DNA from: Chelativorans multitrophicus
Lineage (GTDB): Bacteria; Pseudomonadota; Alphaproteobacteria; Rhizobiales; Rhizobiaceae
Length of the DNA: 64,000 bases
NCBI RefSeq assembly: GCF_011317445.1
Contig: NZ_JAAAPL010000002.1
Coordinates: forward strand, 714,589-778,588
Direction of reading: 5' to 3'
The translations under genes and the position numbers were made by a program. The notes under the pieces are model-generated. The model had not been told where the DNA came from. It searched no databases and worked only from the letters and a program-made list of their open reading frames with translations. Shown here one piece after another: positions 52,797-61,762 of the stretch (the first letter of the stretch is position 1; each line of letters starts with the position of its first letter).

Positions 52797-53703
52797 AGCG
52801 ATCCTGATCACAATCGCCACCGCTGCGACGCCGCTTTTGCTGGCTTCAATGGGCGAGCTCGTCGTCGAGCGTTCGGGCGTGCTCAATCTTGGTGTAGAGG
52901 GGATGATGATCATGGGCGCGGTGACCGGCTTCGGCGTTGCGGCCATGACCGGTTCGGCCTGGCTCGGCGTTTTCGCCGCAGCCATCGTGGGCACCCTGTT
53001 CTCCCTGCTCTTCGGATTCCTGACGCTGACTCTCGTTACCAACCAGGTGGCGACCGGCCTGTCGCTGACGCTTTTGGGTCTCGGTCTCTCCTCCATGATC
53101 GGGGAGAGCTTCGTCGGCCGCGCCGGTGTGCGGCTCGGCGCGCTCGATATCCCTTACCTCACGGAAATCCCCTATATCGGGCGGCTGATCTTCGGTCAGG
53201 ACCCGCTATGTTACATCTCCTTGCTTTTGACGGCGGGTGTCTCCTGGTTTCTGTTCCGCACGCGCGCCGGACTGACGCTCCGCTCGGTCGGCGACAATCA
53301 CAGTTCCGCCCATGCACTCGGCATCCCCGTGATCCGCATCCGTTACCTCGCGGTCATGTTTGGCGGTGCCTGCGCGGGATTGGCGGGAGCCTATCTTTCG
53401 CTCGTCTACGTGCCGCAATGGGTGGAGAATATGACGGCCGGCCGTGGCTGGATTGCGCTGGCGCTGGTGGTTTTCGCCTCCTGGCGTCCATGGCGCGTTC
53501 TGGCCGGCGCCTATCTGTTCGGCGCCGTCACAATCGGCCAACTGCATGCGCAGGCGCTCGGCTACGGAATCCCCCCGCAACTGCTTTCTTCTCTTCCCTA
53601 TCTGGCGACAATCATCGTTCTCGTTCTAATCTCTCGGAACAGACGACTGACGATGATGAACACACCGGCTTCACTGGGGCGGCCGTTCGTTCCGGATCGC
53701 TAG
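52789..53703 (+). CDS. ABC transporter permease (BMP family system, second)
   Basis: This 304-residue permease of the same class has ASMGELVVERSGVLNLGVEG, NQVATGLSLTLLGLGLSSMI and the cytoplasmic loop RSVGDNHSSAHALGIPV. In this group the second permease is shorter and starts directly with the first membrane helix. ATG 52789 satisfies that, although the frame is open further upstream. It overlaps the first permease gene by eight bases. The binding-protein gene follows after 45 bp. Confidence 0.92.
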   Translation: MFEAILITIATAATPLLLASMGELVVERSGVLNLGVEGMMIMGAVTGFGVAAMTGSAWLGVFAAAIVGTLFSLLFGFLTLTLVTNQVATGLSLTLLGLGLSSMIGESFVGRAGVRLGALDIPYLTEIPYIGRLIFGQDPLCYISLLLTAGVSWFLFRTRAGLTLRSVGDNHSSAHALGIPVIRIRYLAVMFGGACAGLAGAYLSLVYVPQWVENMTAGRGWIALALVVFASWRPWRVLAGAYLFGAVTIGQLHAQALGYGIPPQLLSSLPYLATIIVLVLISRNRRLTMMNTPASLGRPFVPDR

Positions 53704-53748
53704 CAAAGGCGGATAGGCCCCAGGGCAAACTGAAAGAGGACAACGGCA

Positions 53749-54816
53749 ATGAAAAGAATACTGGCAGCCCTGGCGGCTTCCGCGGTGCTCGCGGTTCCAG
53801 GTGCAGCATTGGCGCAGGACAAGGTCAAGGCGTGCTTCGTCTATGTGGGCCCCAAAACCGACGGCGGTTGGACCGAGGCGCATGACAAAGGTCGTCTTTT
53901 TGTGGAGGAGCAACTCGGCGACAAGGTCGAGACGGCTTTTGTGGAGAATGTCGCCGAAGGTCCGGACGCCCAGCGCGCCATCGAGCGCTTCGCCCGCGCG
54001 GACTGCGATATCGTCTTCACCACCTCATTCGGCTTCATGGACGCCACGCTGGCGGTCGCCAAGAGGTTCCCGGATGTGAAGTTCGAGCACGCCACCGGCT
54101 ACAAGACCGCCGAAAACATGGCGACCTACAACTCACGTTTTTATGAGGGCCGCTATATCCAGGGCGTTATCGCCGGGCATATGTCGGAGAAGGGGGAGGC
54201 GGGCTATGTCGCTTCCTTCCCAATTCCGGAAGTGGTGATGGGCATCAACGCCTTCATGCTGGGTGCCCAGTCAGTCAATCCGGACTTCAAGCTGAAAGTG
54301 GTGTGGGCCAACACCTGGCACGACGCGGCCCGGGAGGCGGATGCCGCCAAGGCGCTGATCGACCAGGGCGTCGATATCATCACTCAGCACACCGACTCGA
54401 CCGCGCCCGTGCAGGTGGCGGCCGAGCGTGGCATCAAGGCCTTCGGCCAGGCGTCCGACATGATCGCTTTCGGACCCGAGACGCAGCTCACCGCCATTGT
54501 GGACACCTGGGGCGCCTATTACGTCAAGCGCATCCAGGCGGTGATCGACGGCACCTGGGAACCGGGCGCAATCTGGGAAGGACTGAAAGAGGGCATCTTG
54601 ACCATGGCGCCCTACACCAACATGCCGGACGATGTGAAAGCGACTGCCGAAGAGACCGAAGCGAAAATCAAATCCGGCGAGCTTCACCCGTTCACAGGCC
54701 CCGTCAACAGGCAGGACGGAACGCCTTGGCTTGCTGAGGGCGAAGTCGCGGACGACGCCACGCTGCTCGGCATGAACTTCTACGTGGAAGGAATCGACGA
54801 CAAGCTGCCGAACTGA
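53749..54816 (+). CDS. BMP-family ABC transporter substrate-binding protein
   Basis: The 355-residue periplasmic protein has a signal peptide (1-23, cleavage after AALAQ) and no lipobox cysteine, so it is soluble. A Bmp/Med domain follows: VKACFVYVGPKTDGGWTEAHDKG, GFMDATLAVAKRFPDVKFEHA, AGHMSEKGEAGYVASFPIPE and DIITQHTDSTAPVQVAAERG. Characterised relatives (PnrA, BmpA-like) bind purine nucleosides, so nucleosides are the likely ligand, but no purine-salvage gene is adjacent to confirm it. It is the last gene of the transporter operon, closed by a terminator at 54841. Confidence 0.92.
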   Translation: MKRILAALAASAVLAVPGAALAQDKVKACFVYVGPKTDGGWTEAHDKGRLFVEEQLGDKVETAFVENVAEGPDAQRAIERFARADCDIVFTTSFGFMDATLAVAKRFPDVKFEHATGYKTAENMATYNSRFYEGRYIQGVIAGHMSEKGEAGYVASFPIPEVVMGINAFMLGAQSVNPDFKLKVVWANTWHDAAREADAAKALIDQGVDIITQHTDSTAPVQVAAERGIKAFGQASDMIAFGPETQLTAIVDTWGAYYVKRIQAVIDGTWEPGAIWEGLKEGILTMAPYTNMPDDVKATAEETEAKIKSGELHPFTGPVNRQDGTPWLAEGEVADDATLLGMNFYVEGIDDKLPN

Positions 54817-54840
54817 AGCGGACGTTCAGTCACCATAACG

Positions 54841-54870
54841 AAGGGCGGCTTCGAAGCCGCCCTTTTCCTT
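54841..54870 (+). terminator. Intrinsic terminator of the BMP transporter operon
   Basis: A perfect 24-base palindrome (54841-54864, 10-bp GC-rich stem, TTCG-type loop) leads into CCTTTTCCTT. It lies 25 bp after the binding-protein stop codon and ends the transporter operon. Confidence 0.92.
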
Positions 54871-54944
54871 GCCAAGGCCCTCCTGACAGCAGGATGTCAG
54901 GAGCATCCTGATATGGTGGCCGTGTTCAAGGCAAGGAGAGAAAC

Positions 54945-55586
54945 ATGCTTACGTTCTACCATGCGCCTTGGTCGCGCTCTTCCGCCATCCTCTGGCTTCT
55001 GGAGGAACTCGGTATCGATTATCGGATGGAACTCGTGGACATTCGCGCCGGGGCACCTGAGGAGTATCGCCTGATCCAGCCCAGCAAGAAAGTGCCGGCG
55101 ATCGATCACGATGGGACCATTGTTACGGAGCGCGCCGCCATTGCCATTTATCTGGGTGATGCTTTCCCCGAAGCCGGGCTTGCGCCGGCGATCGGCGATG
55201 CCGATCGCGCCGAGTATCTTACGATGCTCGTCTATCACGATGCGGTCTTTGACCCTGTCATATCGGCCAAGGTGAAAGGGCTGAGCTATATCAGCAACGA
55301 CTACTCATTCGGCCTGTTTGACGACATGGTGGCCAATATGGAACGCAAGCTGTCACAGCGCCCGTTCGTCGCCGGAGACAGGTTCACCCTCGCCGACGTG
55401 ATCTTCGGAGCGGGCATTAACTTCACCATGAATATTCTGAAAGGACTGCCGGAGCGACCGGTTTTCAAGGATTATCTAGCACGCGTGACGGATAGACCGT
55501 CCTATAAGCGCAGCCAGGACCAGGATGCTGCGCTTGCCGCACAGGTGCCTGCATTTCAGGCAATGTTCGCACAGAAGGGAATGTAG
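54945..55586 (+). CDS. Glutathione S-transferase family protein
   Basis: The 213-residue protein has an N-terminal thioredoxin-like GST domain. It begins [21 protein letters not shown], with Ser or Tyr near the expected catalytic position, and has [18 protein letters not shown] as the glutathione-binding strand. An all-helical C-terminal domain follows with [20 protein letters not shown]. The natural substrate is unknown. The ribosome-binding site AAGGAGAG lies before ATG 54945. It stands alone between the transporter terminator and ilvD. Confidence 0.9.
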   Translation: MLTFYHAPWSRSSAILWLLEELGIDYRMELVDIRAGAPEEYRLIQPSKKVPAIDHDGTIVTERAAIAIYLGDAFPEAGLAPAIGDADRAEYLTMLVYHDAVFDPVISAKVKGLSYISNDYSFGLFDDMVANMERKLSQRPFVAGDRFTLADVIFGAGINFTMNILKGLPERPVFKDYLARVTDRPSYKRSQDQDAALAAQVPAFQAMFAQKGM

Positions 55587-55870
55587 CAAGCGCCTTCAAA
55601 CTGGCGCGGATCACCGCTCTGCGGCGGATTTCCGCGCCTCGCCTGGCTCAACCCCGATGGCTCGCTCCCGCCAATCCGGCTCCTGAGAATTATGAAACCA
55701 TCAGCGCTCCGTTGCACGACGGCAACACTTTCTCAAGATGCAATAGGCTAAAAGGGGGTGGGGACAGGTCGCCAATTTCCCGCCATAAAACAGGCGCACC
55801 GAGAAATCTCTCGAATGCGCCATCCATAGTTGTGCGTTTGGAGATTGACGGCCGCGAGGCGGTGAAGGTG

Positions 55871-57598
55871 ATGATGGACGCTCGTGCGATATCGAAGGAA
55901 AAGCTGCCCAGCCGCTACGTTACCGTAGGGCCGGCGCGGGCGCCGCACAGGTCTTATCTTTACGCGATGGGGCTCTCGGCGGAAGAGATCGCTCAGCCGC
56001 TGGTCGGCGTGGCGACGTGCTGGAACGAGGCTGCGCCCTGCAACATCTCGCTGATGCGCCAGGCGCAAGTGGTGAAAAAGGGCGTCGCGGCAGCCAAAGG
56101 CACGCCCCGCGAGTTCACAACGATTACCGTTACTGATGGCATCGCCATGGGCCACCAGGGCATGAAGGCGTCGCTGGCCTCGCGCGAGGTAATCGCGGAT
56201 TCTGTGGAACTCACCATGCGCGGCCATTGCTATGACGCGCTTGTCGGCCTTGCGGGTTGTGACAAATCCCTGCCGGGGATGATGATGGCCATGGTGCGCC
56301 TCAATGTGCCGTCGGTCTTCATCTATGGCGGTTCGATCCTGCCTGGCACCTGGCGCGGGCGGCAGATCACCGTTCAAGACGTTTTCGAGGCGGTCGGCCA
56401 GCATTCGGTTGGCTCCATTTCCGACGACGAGCTGATGGAAATCGAGCAAGCCGCTTGTCCCTCGGCCGGTTCCTGCGGCGCTCAATTCACGGCCAACACC
56501 ATGGCGACCGTTGCCGAGGCGATTGGGCTGGCGCTTCCTTATTCCTGCGGTGCGCCTGCGCCTTACGAGATGCGCGATCGCTTCAACTATGCCGCCGGCG
56601 AGAAGGTGATGGAACTGGTGGCCAAGCAGATACGGCCGCGTGACATCGTGACCCGGAAGGCGCTTGAAAACGCCGCGGCCGTGGTTGCCGCGTCGGGGGG
56701 CTCCACCAATGCGGCATTGCATTTGCCGGCCATCGCTCATGAAGCCGGGATTGAATTCGACCTTTTCGACGTCGCGGAAGTGTTCAAGAGAACACCCTAT
56801 GTCGCCGATTTGAAGCCGGGCGGCAAATATGTCGCCAAGGACATGTTCGAGGCGGGCGGCATTCCGCTGCTCATGAAGACCTTGCTCGACCATGGCTATC
56901 TGCATGGCGACTGCATGACCGTCACCGGCCGCACGCTTGCGGAGAACATGGAACGCGTCGAGTGGAACGATGCGCAGGACGTGGTTTATCCGGCTGACAA
57001 GCCGCTGAGCCCGACGGGCGGCGTCGTGGGCCTTAAAGGCAATCTCGCGCCGGATGGGGCAATCGTGAAGGTTGCAGGCATGAAGAACCTGCGCTTCTCC
57101 GGCCCCGCGCGCTGCTTCGATTCGGAAGAGGAATGCTTCGCCGCGGTTTCCGAGCGCCGCTATAAGGAAGGCGAGGTGCTGGTGATCCGCTACGAAGGTC
57201 CGAAAGGCGGGCCGGGCATGCGTGAAATGCTCGCCACCACCGCGGCCCTTTACGGGCAGGGCATGGGCGACAAGGTGGCGCTGATCACGGACGGGCGGTT
57301 TTCAGGCGCGACCCGCGGCTTCTGTATCGGTCATGTCGGGCCGGAAGCAGCAGTGGGCGGGCCGATAGGGCTTCTCAATGACGGCGACATCATAACCATC
57401 GATGCGGTGGCAGGCACGATCGACGTGGCGCTCGGCGAAGCGGAACTGGCCGAACGCCGCGCTGCCTGGAGGCCGCGCGAAAGCGAATATCGGTCCGGCG
57501 CGATCTGGAAATACGCGCAGGGCGTGGGCCCGGCGCGGTATGGCGCGGTGACGCATCCCGGCGCCCAGAAAGAAACGCACTGCTATGCGGATATCTGA
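55871..57598 (+). CDS. ilvD: Dihydroxy-acid dehydratase
   Basis: The 575-residue Fe-S enzyme dehydrates dihydroxy acids in isoleucine and valine synthesis. Cluster cysteines are visible in [27 protein letters not shown] and [16 protein letters not shown]. Substrate-loop signatures include [37 protein letters not shown] and [23 protein letters not shown] 55871, or 55874, gives the canonical [23 protein letters not shown]-terminus. The preceding open frame is not used. Its last 14 bases overlap the exoR start. Some IlvD/Edd members act on sugar acids, so a sugar-acid dehydratase is the main alternative. Confidence 0.9.
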   Translation: MMDARAISKEKLPSRYVTVGPARAPHRSYLYAMGLSAEEIAQPLVGVATCWNEAAPCNISLMRQAQVVKKGVAAAKGTPREFTTITVTDGIAMGHQGMKASLASREVIADSVELTMRGHCYDALVGLAGCDKSLPGMMMAMVRLNVPSVFIYGGSILPGTWRGRQITVQDVFEAVGQHSVGSISDDELMEIEQAACPSAGSCGAQFTANTMATVAEAIGLALPYSCGAPAPYEMRDRFNYAAGEKVMELVAKQIRPRDIVTRKALENAAAVVAASGGSTNAALHLPAIAHEAGIEFDLFDVAEVFKRTPYVADLKPGGKYVAKDMFEAGGIPLLMKTLLDHGYLHGDCMTVTGRTLAENMERVEWNDAQDVVYPADKPLSPTGGVVGLKGNLAPDGAIVKVAGMKNLRFSGPARCFDSEEECFAAVSERRYKEGEVLVIRYEGPKGGPGMREMLATTAALYGQGMGDKVALITDGRFSGATRGFCIGHVGPEAAVGGPIGLLNDGDIITIDAVAGTIDVALGEAELAERRAAWRPRESEYRSGAIWKYAQGVGPARYGAVTHPGAQKETHCYADI

Positions 57599-58391
57599 GC
57601 AAATCATAGGCCGGCTCATCGCCGGGGCCCTCCTGTTGTTCGGGGCGCTCGGTCCCGCGGCTGCGCTTGACGAGAAGGCCGTCGTGCAGCAGCCCTCGCG
57701 CAATCCCCTTGCCGTGTTTCGCTTCGGCTTTTCGGCCTACAAGCGCGGAGAGAAGCAGGAAGCGGTCGAGGCCTATCGCTATGCTGCCGAAAACGGGCAG
57801 GTGGGCGCACGCTGGAAACTCGCCCGCATGTATGCGGAAGGTGACGGCGTAGCGCGCAACGATTACGAGGCGTTCAAGTTCTTTTCAGCGGTCGCTCAAC
57901 AGGACGTGCAGCCTGGAAGCCGCGAGGAAAGCTATGTCTCGGATGCGCTGGTGGCGGTGGGCAATTATCTGCGGCGCGGCATACCCGGCTCACCGGTTGC
58001 CGCCAATCCCACAATCGCGCTTGAATACTACATGCGGGCGGCCGCCACCTATCGCAATGCGGATGCGCAATTCCAGCTCGGCCGTATGTTCCTCTCCGGC
58101 GAGGGCGGTGCGAAAAGCGTGCAGCAGGCAGCCCGTTGGCTGCAGCTAGCGGCTGAAAAGGGTCATGTGGGAGCACAGGCCACGCTTGGCAATCTCCTCT
58201 TCCAGAGCGGCAAGGTGGTGCGGGGGCTGGCTTTGATGACCACGGCGCTGGACACTGCGCAGAAGCGGGCACCTGCCGATATCGCCTGGATTCGCGCGAT
58301 GCAGGAGGAAGCTTTTGCACTTGCGGGCGAATCGGATCGCCGCACCGCAATTGCGCTTGCTCAAGACTACTTGGCGAACGGGCTAGAGTAG
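57585..58391 (+). CDS. exoR: ExoR homologue, periplasmic Sel1-repeat regulator
   Basis: This 268-residue protein has the length of rhizobial ExoR. A signal peptide (1-28, ending PAAALDE) precedes Sel1-like repeats such as [49 protein letters not shown] and [23 protein letters not shown]. In Sinorhizobium ExoR sits in the periplasm and restrains the ExoS-ChvI two-component system, controlling succinoglycan, motility and biofilm formation. It is removed by proteolysis. The start lies inside the end of ilvD (14-bp overlap), implying coupled translation. No exoS or chvI genes are in the window. Confidence 0.82.
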   Translation: MRISEQIIGRLIAGALLLFGALGPAAALDEKAVVQQPSRNPLAVFRFGFSAYKRGEKQEAVEAYRYAAENGQVGARWKLARMYAEGDGVARNDYEAFKFFSAVAQQDVQPGSREESYVSDALVAVGNYLRRGIPGSPVAANPTIALEYYMRAAATYRNADAQFQLGRMFLSGEGGAKSVQQAARWLQLAAEKGHVGAQATLGNLLFQSGKVVRGLALMTTALDTAQKRAPADIAWIRAMQEEAFALAGESDRRTAIALAQDYLANGLE

Positions 58392-58417
58392 GCAGCCACC
58401 GGCTTCTCGAAGCAATT

Positions 58418-59206
58418 CTAGGCCGCGATTCGCAGGTCCACCACCACCGGAACGTGGTCCGACGGCTTTTCCCATGCGCGCGTGTGCTTCTGGACGGAAG
58501 CGGAGGCGATCCGGTCGGCAGCTTCCGGCGACAGCATCAGGTGGTCGATCCGGATGCCGTTGTTCTTCTGCCATGCCCCTGCCTGATAGTCCCAGAACGT
58601 ATATGTGCCCGGCTCGTTGGTTGCGGAGCGCAGCGCGTCGGTGAAGCCCAGATTGCAGAGGCGGCGGAAGGCCTGCCGGCTCTCCGGCTGGTAGAGCGCG
58701 TCCCCCAGCCAGTTCTCAGGGTTCTTGGCATCCGCCGGTTCGGGAATCACATTATAATCACCGGCCAGCACCAGAGGCTCTTCCAGCATCAGCCGGCGCT
58801 TCGCCCAAAGCTCCAGCCGGTCCATCCAGGCGAGCTTATAGGCGAATTTCTCGCTGGCGATGGGATTGCCGTTGGGCAGGTAGAGCGATGCCACGCGCAG
58901 CGCACCGCCTTCGGTTGAGAACACACCCTCAATGAAGCGCGCCTGTTCGTCGCCGTCATTGCCCGGCAGGCCGCGGCTGACCTCGTCGAATCTGAGTTTT
59001 GAGAGAAGGGCGACGCCGTTGAAACCCTTCTGCCCGTGGGTTTCAACATGATAACCCAGTGCCTCAATCGGCTCACGAGGGAACTGCTCGTCAAGAGACT
59101 TGATCTCCTGAAGGCACACGATGTCCGGATTGGCCTCCTGCAGCCAGTGCACGAGGTTTTCGATGCGCGCCTTGACGCCATTGATGTTCCAGGTGGCGAT
59201 TTTCAT
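58418..59206 (-). CDS. xthA: Exodeoxyribonuclease III
   Basis: The 262-residue AP endonuclease / 3'-5' exonuclease acts in base-excision repair. Family motifs are MKIATWNINGVKARIENL, CLQEIKSLDEQFP, YHVETHGQKGFNGVALLSK, LAGDYNVIPEPADAKNPENW and SDHVPVVVDL with the catalytic His near the end. ATG 59206 gives the standard N-terminus, and the 12 extra upstream residues are not needed. It converges on exoR with 26 bp between the stops. Confidence 0.95.
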   Translation of the reverse strand: MKIATWNINGVKARIENLVHWLQEANPDIVCLQEIKSLDEQFPREPIEALGYHVETHGQKGFNGVALLSKLRFDEVSRGLPGNDGDEQARFIEGVFSTEGGALRVASLYLPNGNPIASEKFAYKLAWMDRLELWAKRRLMLEEPLVLAGDYNVIPEPADAKNPENWLGDALYQPESRQAFRRLCNLGFTDALRSATNEPGTYTFWDYQAGAWQKNNGIRIDHLMLSPEAADRIASASVQKHTRAWEKPSDHVPVVVDLRIAA

Positions 59207-59355
59207 GAGCACGAATCCAGAACTGCACCGCGGGAGCAGCACACTAGCTCAATTGGGCCGCCCGTCAAAGCGGCGATGCCGTAGTCGGCAAGTTCCCAAG
59301 GAACAACCGGTAGATGCGAGCGTTGGGTGCGAGGTTTGCTCAAGGAGACCCTCGC

Positions 59356-59778
59356 ATGCGCCTGATCATTGCTGCTCTCGGACTTTACGGCGTGTACCGG
59401 TTCCTGCTCCGCCGGCCACGGCGCGGTCCGCGCGCATTGCTTCCTGACCTGCGGGAGCGGCCGAGGCGCCCCAGGCGGGTGCGGCAGGTGGTTTATAGAC
59501 TGGTCGAGCATGATGGCGGCTGGGCTTACAAGGTCGGCGACGTGTTCTCCGAGTCCTATCCGACGCGCCAGGAAGCGGTGCGGGCAGCCGAGCAGGCCGC
59601 AGCTGCCCACAGGAGCGAAGGCAGTGACACCCTGATCGAATACCAGGATCGGTATGGCCGCTGGCACGAGGAAGTGGAGAGTGGGGACAGTCGACCGGAA
59701 ACCCGGGTAGAACCGGCGGCCCATGGTCGGCAAGCGCAGGAAGAAAGGGCAAATGGCACAGAACAACCGCGGACCTAA
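59356..59778 (+). CDS. DUF2188-like small protein
   Basis: The 140-residue protein starts with a short hydrophobic stretch (MRLIIAALGLYGVYRFLL), then an Arg/Pro-rich segment. A DUF2188-like unit follows (VVYRLVEHDGGWAYKVGDVF, YPTRQEAVRAAEQAA, IEYQDRYGRWHEE) and the tail is polar. DUF2188 proteins are small and of unknown function. AAGGAG lies before ATG 59356, which sets the start. Its last 26 bases overlap the next small gene in another frame. Confidence 0.72.
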   Translation: MRLIIAALGLYGVYRFLLRRPRRGPRALLPDLRERPRRPRRVRQVVYRLVEHDGGWAYKVGDVFSESYPTRQEAVRAAEQAAAAHRSEGSDTLIEYQDRYGRWHEEVESGDSRPETRVEPAAHGRQAQEERANGTEQPRT

Positions 59779-59965
59779 AGGGAAAAGAACCGACCGCCGG
59801 GCAATCCTGATCACCGCGATCGTCGTGCTGATAGCGTTGGTTCTTTTCGTAATTTACGATGGCGGGTTCCGGACCGCGTCAGACACGATGTCGGGCGGAC
59901 CAGACGAGGACACGATCGCGCCGCAAACAGAAGAGACAGCACCGGAAAGTCCTGGCGTGCAGTGA
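59753..59965 (+). CDS. Small single-pass membrane protein, unknown function
   Basis: The 70-residue protein has a basic N-terminus (KGKRTDRRA), one membrane helix at about 17-36 (ILITAIVVLIALVLFVIY) and an acidic, Thr/Glu/Pro-rich tail. This charge pattern predicts the N-terminus in the cytosol and the tail in the periplasm. GGGCAA precedes ATG 59753. It overlaps the end of the DUF2188-like gene in another frame, suggesting coupled translation. I do not recognise a family. Confidence 0.6.
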   Translation: MAQNNRGPKGKRTDRRAILITAIVVLIALVLFVIYDGGFRTASDTMSGGPDEDTIAPQTEETAPESPGVQ

Positions 59966-60062
59966 CATTTGGGGCCTGGCGCCAGCGTTCTGACCGACCT
60001 TATCGGTTTATGCGGAACGATTCCCGCTTTCGCTCGTTGGGAGGCGTAGCGGAGGAAGGACG

Positions 60063-60374
60063 TTGCAAATCATCGATACCGTTGTTTCACGGGAAGGTAA
60101 GAACAGCGCATGGGTCAATGTGGTGTTTCTGGGAGACAGCGGAGAATCAGTGTCTGTGCGTGTACCCTGCACCATGCCTGCAGGCACTGAGATAGGGCGC
60201 AATTTCATCGTGAAGCGAGCCACCGTGCTCCTGCGCACTCTCGTTGATTGTGATGCCTTCAATACGCTCGGAGAAAGAGCGTGGTCACCCCACAAAGGCC
60301 GTTTCGGCGTGCCTGCTGATCCTCTCACTATCCGTGATACGGTGGGGTCTTGGTCCAGAACTGGTAAGGAATGA
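60063..60374 (+). CDS. Hypothetical 103-residue protein with a TTG start
   Basis: The ORF begins at TTG 60063, three bases after a strong GGAGGAAGG, or slightly too close for ideal spacing. The sequence reads as a plausible small beta-rich protein (TVVSREGKNSAWVNVVFLGD, GESVSVRVPCTMPAGTEIGR, RNFIVKRATVLLRTL), with no signal peptide and no known domain. It ends well before the str promoter at 60548. It may be a real gene or a degraded one. Confidence 0.42.
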   Translation: MQIIDTVVSREGKNSAWVNVVFLGDSGESVSVRVPCTMPAGTEIGRNFIVKRATVLLRTLVDCDAFNTLGERAWSPHKGRFGVPADPLTIRDTVGSWSRTGKE

Positions 60375-60547
60375 TTCCGGTCGGCGCTTCAGGGCGCTGC
60401 CGGAGGATTTTGCCATATCGAGGCCGGAAACATCATACGCGGTCTGGAAACCCTGCGATTTTATCCCATATTCAGCCGAACGGAAATTTTTCGCGGCGAG
60501 TGATCGTTGGTGGCCGGCATTGGCGCAACATAATTGCTGATGCGGGG

Positions 60548-60576
60548 TTGACGGGTGAGCCGGTTGCGCGTATTAC
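60548..60576 (+). promoter_or_regulatory. Sigma70-type promoter of the str operon
   Basis: TTGACG (60548-60553) and TATTAC (60571-60576) are separated by exactly 17 bases. Transcription would start near 60583, giving a leader of about 245 nt before rpsL. This is the best sigma70-like match I found in the window. Confidence 0.72.
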
Positions 60577-60682
60577 CCGCCGCGTCTGAGCCGATGTGAG
60601 GCCTTTCTTTCCGGGACGACGCGTCCTGGAGCTTGAGCCTCAAACAGGGTTCGTTTTAACGAGCGACAGACTTCCGGGGCAA

Positions 60683-60748
60683 GAAGCGGAATCCGCTTCC
60701 TCTGCATGTGTTCGGGCCGGACCGCGTAACCGCGGTTTGATGCCCGAA
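60683..60748 (+). promoter_or_regulatory. Hairpins in the rpsL leader
   Basis: GAAGCGG-AAT-CCGCTTC (60683-60699) is followed by a nested hairpin. Its outer stem TTCGGGC/GCCCGAA (60711-60717 with 60742-60748) encloses ACCGCG-TAAC-CGCGGT (60721-60736). A ribosomal-protein autoregulatory element is possible. The pairing is seen directly; the function is inferred. Confidence 0.45.
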
Positions 60749-60828
60749 TTTGCATTAGGAACGATGTTTTCGTGCGAAATGGAACCTGGGTTCGCTTAGG
60801 ACACGAGATTGTAACAAGGGAAGGTTTG

Positions 60829-61200
60829 ATGCCGACCGTAAACCAGCTGATAGCCAAGCCGCGCAAGGCGCCGGTAAAGCGCAATAAGGTGCCCGCCATG
60901 GAGGCGAACCCGCAGAAGCGGGGTGTGTGCACACGCGTCTACACGACGTCGCCCAAGAAGCCGAACTCGGCCATGCGCAAGGTGGCAAAAATCAGGCTTG
61001 CCAATGGCTTCGAGGTGATCGGCTATATTCCGGGTGAAGGTCATAACCTGCAGGAGCACTCCGTGGTGATGATCCGCGGCGGCCGCGTGAAGGATCTTCC
61101 CGGTGTGCGCTACCACATCATCCGCGGCGTGCTGGACACGCAAGGTGTGAAAAGCCGTAAGCAACGCCGTTCCAAGTACGGCGCGAAGCGTCCGAAGTAA
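60829..61200 (+). CDS. rpsL: 30S ribosomal protein S12
   Basis: This 123-residue protein is S12, part of the decoding centre. It contains [33 protein letters not shown] and [13 protein letters not shown]. Lys43 and Lys88, the positions whose change gives streptomycin resistance, are wild type. Asp89, next to Lys88, is the usual methylthiolation site. ATG 60829 follows AAGGGAAGG. It is the first gene of the str operon, and a terminator-like hairpin overlaps its stop codon. Confidence 0.98.
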   Translation: MPTVNQLIAKPRKAPVKRNKVPAMEANPQKRGVCTRVYTTSPKKPNSAMRKVAKIRLANGFEVIGYIPGEGHNLQEHSVVMIRGGRVKDLPGVRYHIIRGVLDTQGVKSRKQRRSKYGAKRPK

Positions 61201-61230
61201 GGTTTCCCGGCTTCGGCGCTTTTTTCTTTT
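61186..61230 (+). terminator. Terminator-like hairpin between rpsL and rpsG
   Basis: AAGCG-T-CCGAAG at the end of rpsL (61186-61197, T bulged) pairs with CTTCGGCGCTT (61211-61221) and is followed by TTTTTCTTTT. The stem includes the last codons of rpsL, so translating ribosomes may prevent it from forming. It could make expression of rpsG, fusA and tuf partial or conditional. Confidence 0.55.
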
Positions 61231-61264
61231 AAGTGCCGGGCCTTGAAGGTGAGAGACGAAGAAG

Positions 61265-61735
61265 ATGTCCCGACGTCACCGTGCAGAAAAGCGCGAGATC
61301 AACCCGGACCCGAAATTCGGGGACACGGTTGTCACCAAGTTCATGAACGCCATCATGTTCGAGGGCAAGAAGTCCGTCGCCGAGCGGATCGTCTATGGTG
61401 CGCTCGACCAGGTGCAGGAAAAGACGAAGCAGGAGCCGGTGGCGGTTTTCCATCAGGCGCTCGACAATGTCGCGCCGCATGTGGAGGTTCGCTCCCGCCG
61501 CGTCGGCGGCGCCACCTACCAGGTCCCCGTCGATGTGCGTCCGGAGCGCCGTCAGGCGCTCGCCATCCGCTGGCTGATTTCGGCTGCGCGCGGGCGTAAT
61601 GAGAAGACCATGGTCGAGCGCCTTTCCGGCGAGTTGCTGGATGCTTCCAGCAATCGCGGCACTGCGGTGAAGAAGCGCGAGGACACGCACAAGATGGCCG
61701 AGGCCAACCGCGCATTCTCGCATTACCGCTGGTAA
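61265..61735 (+). CDS. rpsG: 30S ribosomal protein S7
   Basis: The 156-residue S7 is a primary 16S rRNA-binding protein that nucleates the 30S head. It contains [58 protein letters not shown] and RAFSHYRW. In E. coli S7 represses its own operon by binding the rpsL-rpsG spacer. Here the spacer (61201-61264) instead shows a terminator-like hairpin. It lies between rpsL and fusA. Confidence 0.98.
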   Translation: MSRRHRAEKREINPDPKFGDTVVTKFMNAIMFEGKKSVAERIVYGALDQVQEKTKQEPVAVFHQALDNVAPHVEVRSRRVGGATYQVPVDVRPERRQALAIRWLISAARGRNEKTMVERLSGELLDASSNRGTAVKKREDTHKMAEANRAFSHYRW

Positions 61736-61762
61736 GCGAGATAAGAAGAAGAGGACCTCACG

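Larger units (their letters stand above)
60375..60828 (+). other. 454-bp region upstream of rpsL: promoter and structured leader
   Basis: No gene is evident. The first 170 bp show nothing recognisable. The str-operon promoter is at 60548-60576, and the transcript leader from about 60583 contains two clear hairpins: 60683-60699 (7 bp) and the nested 60711-60748. Confidence 0.6.
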
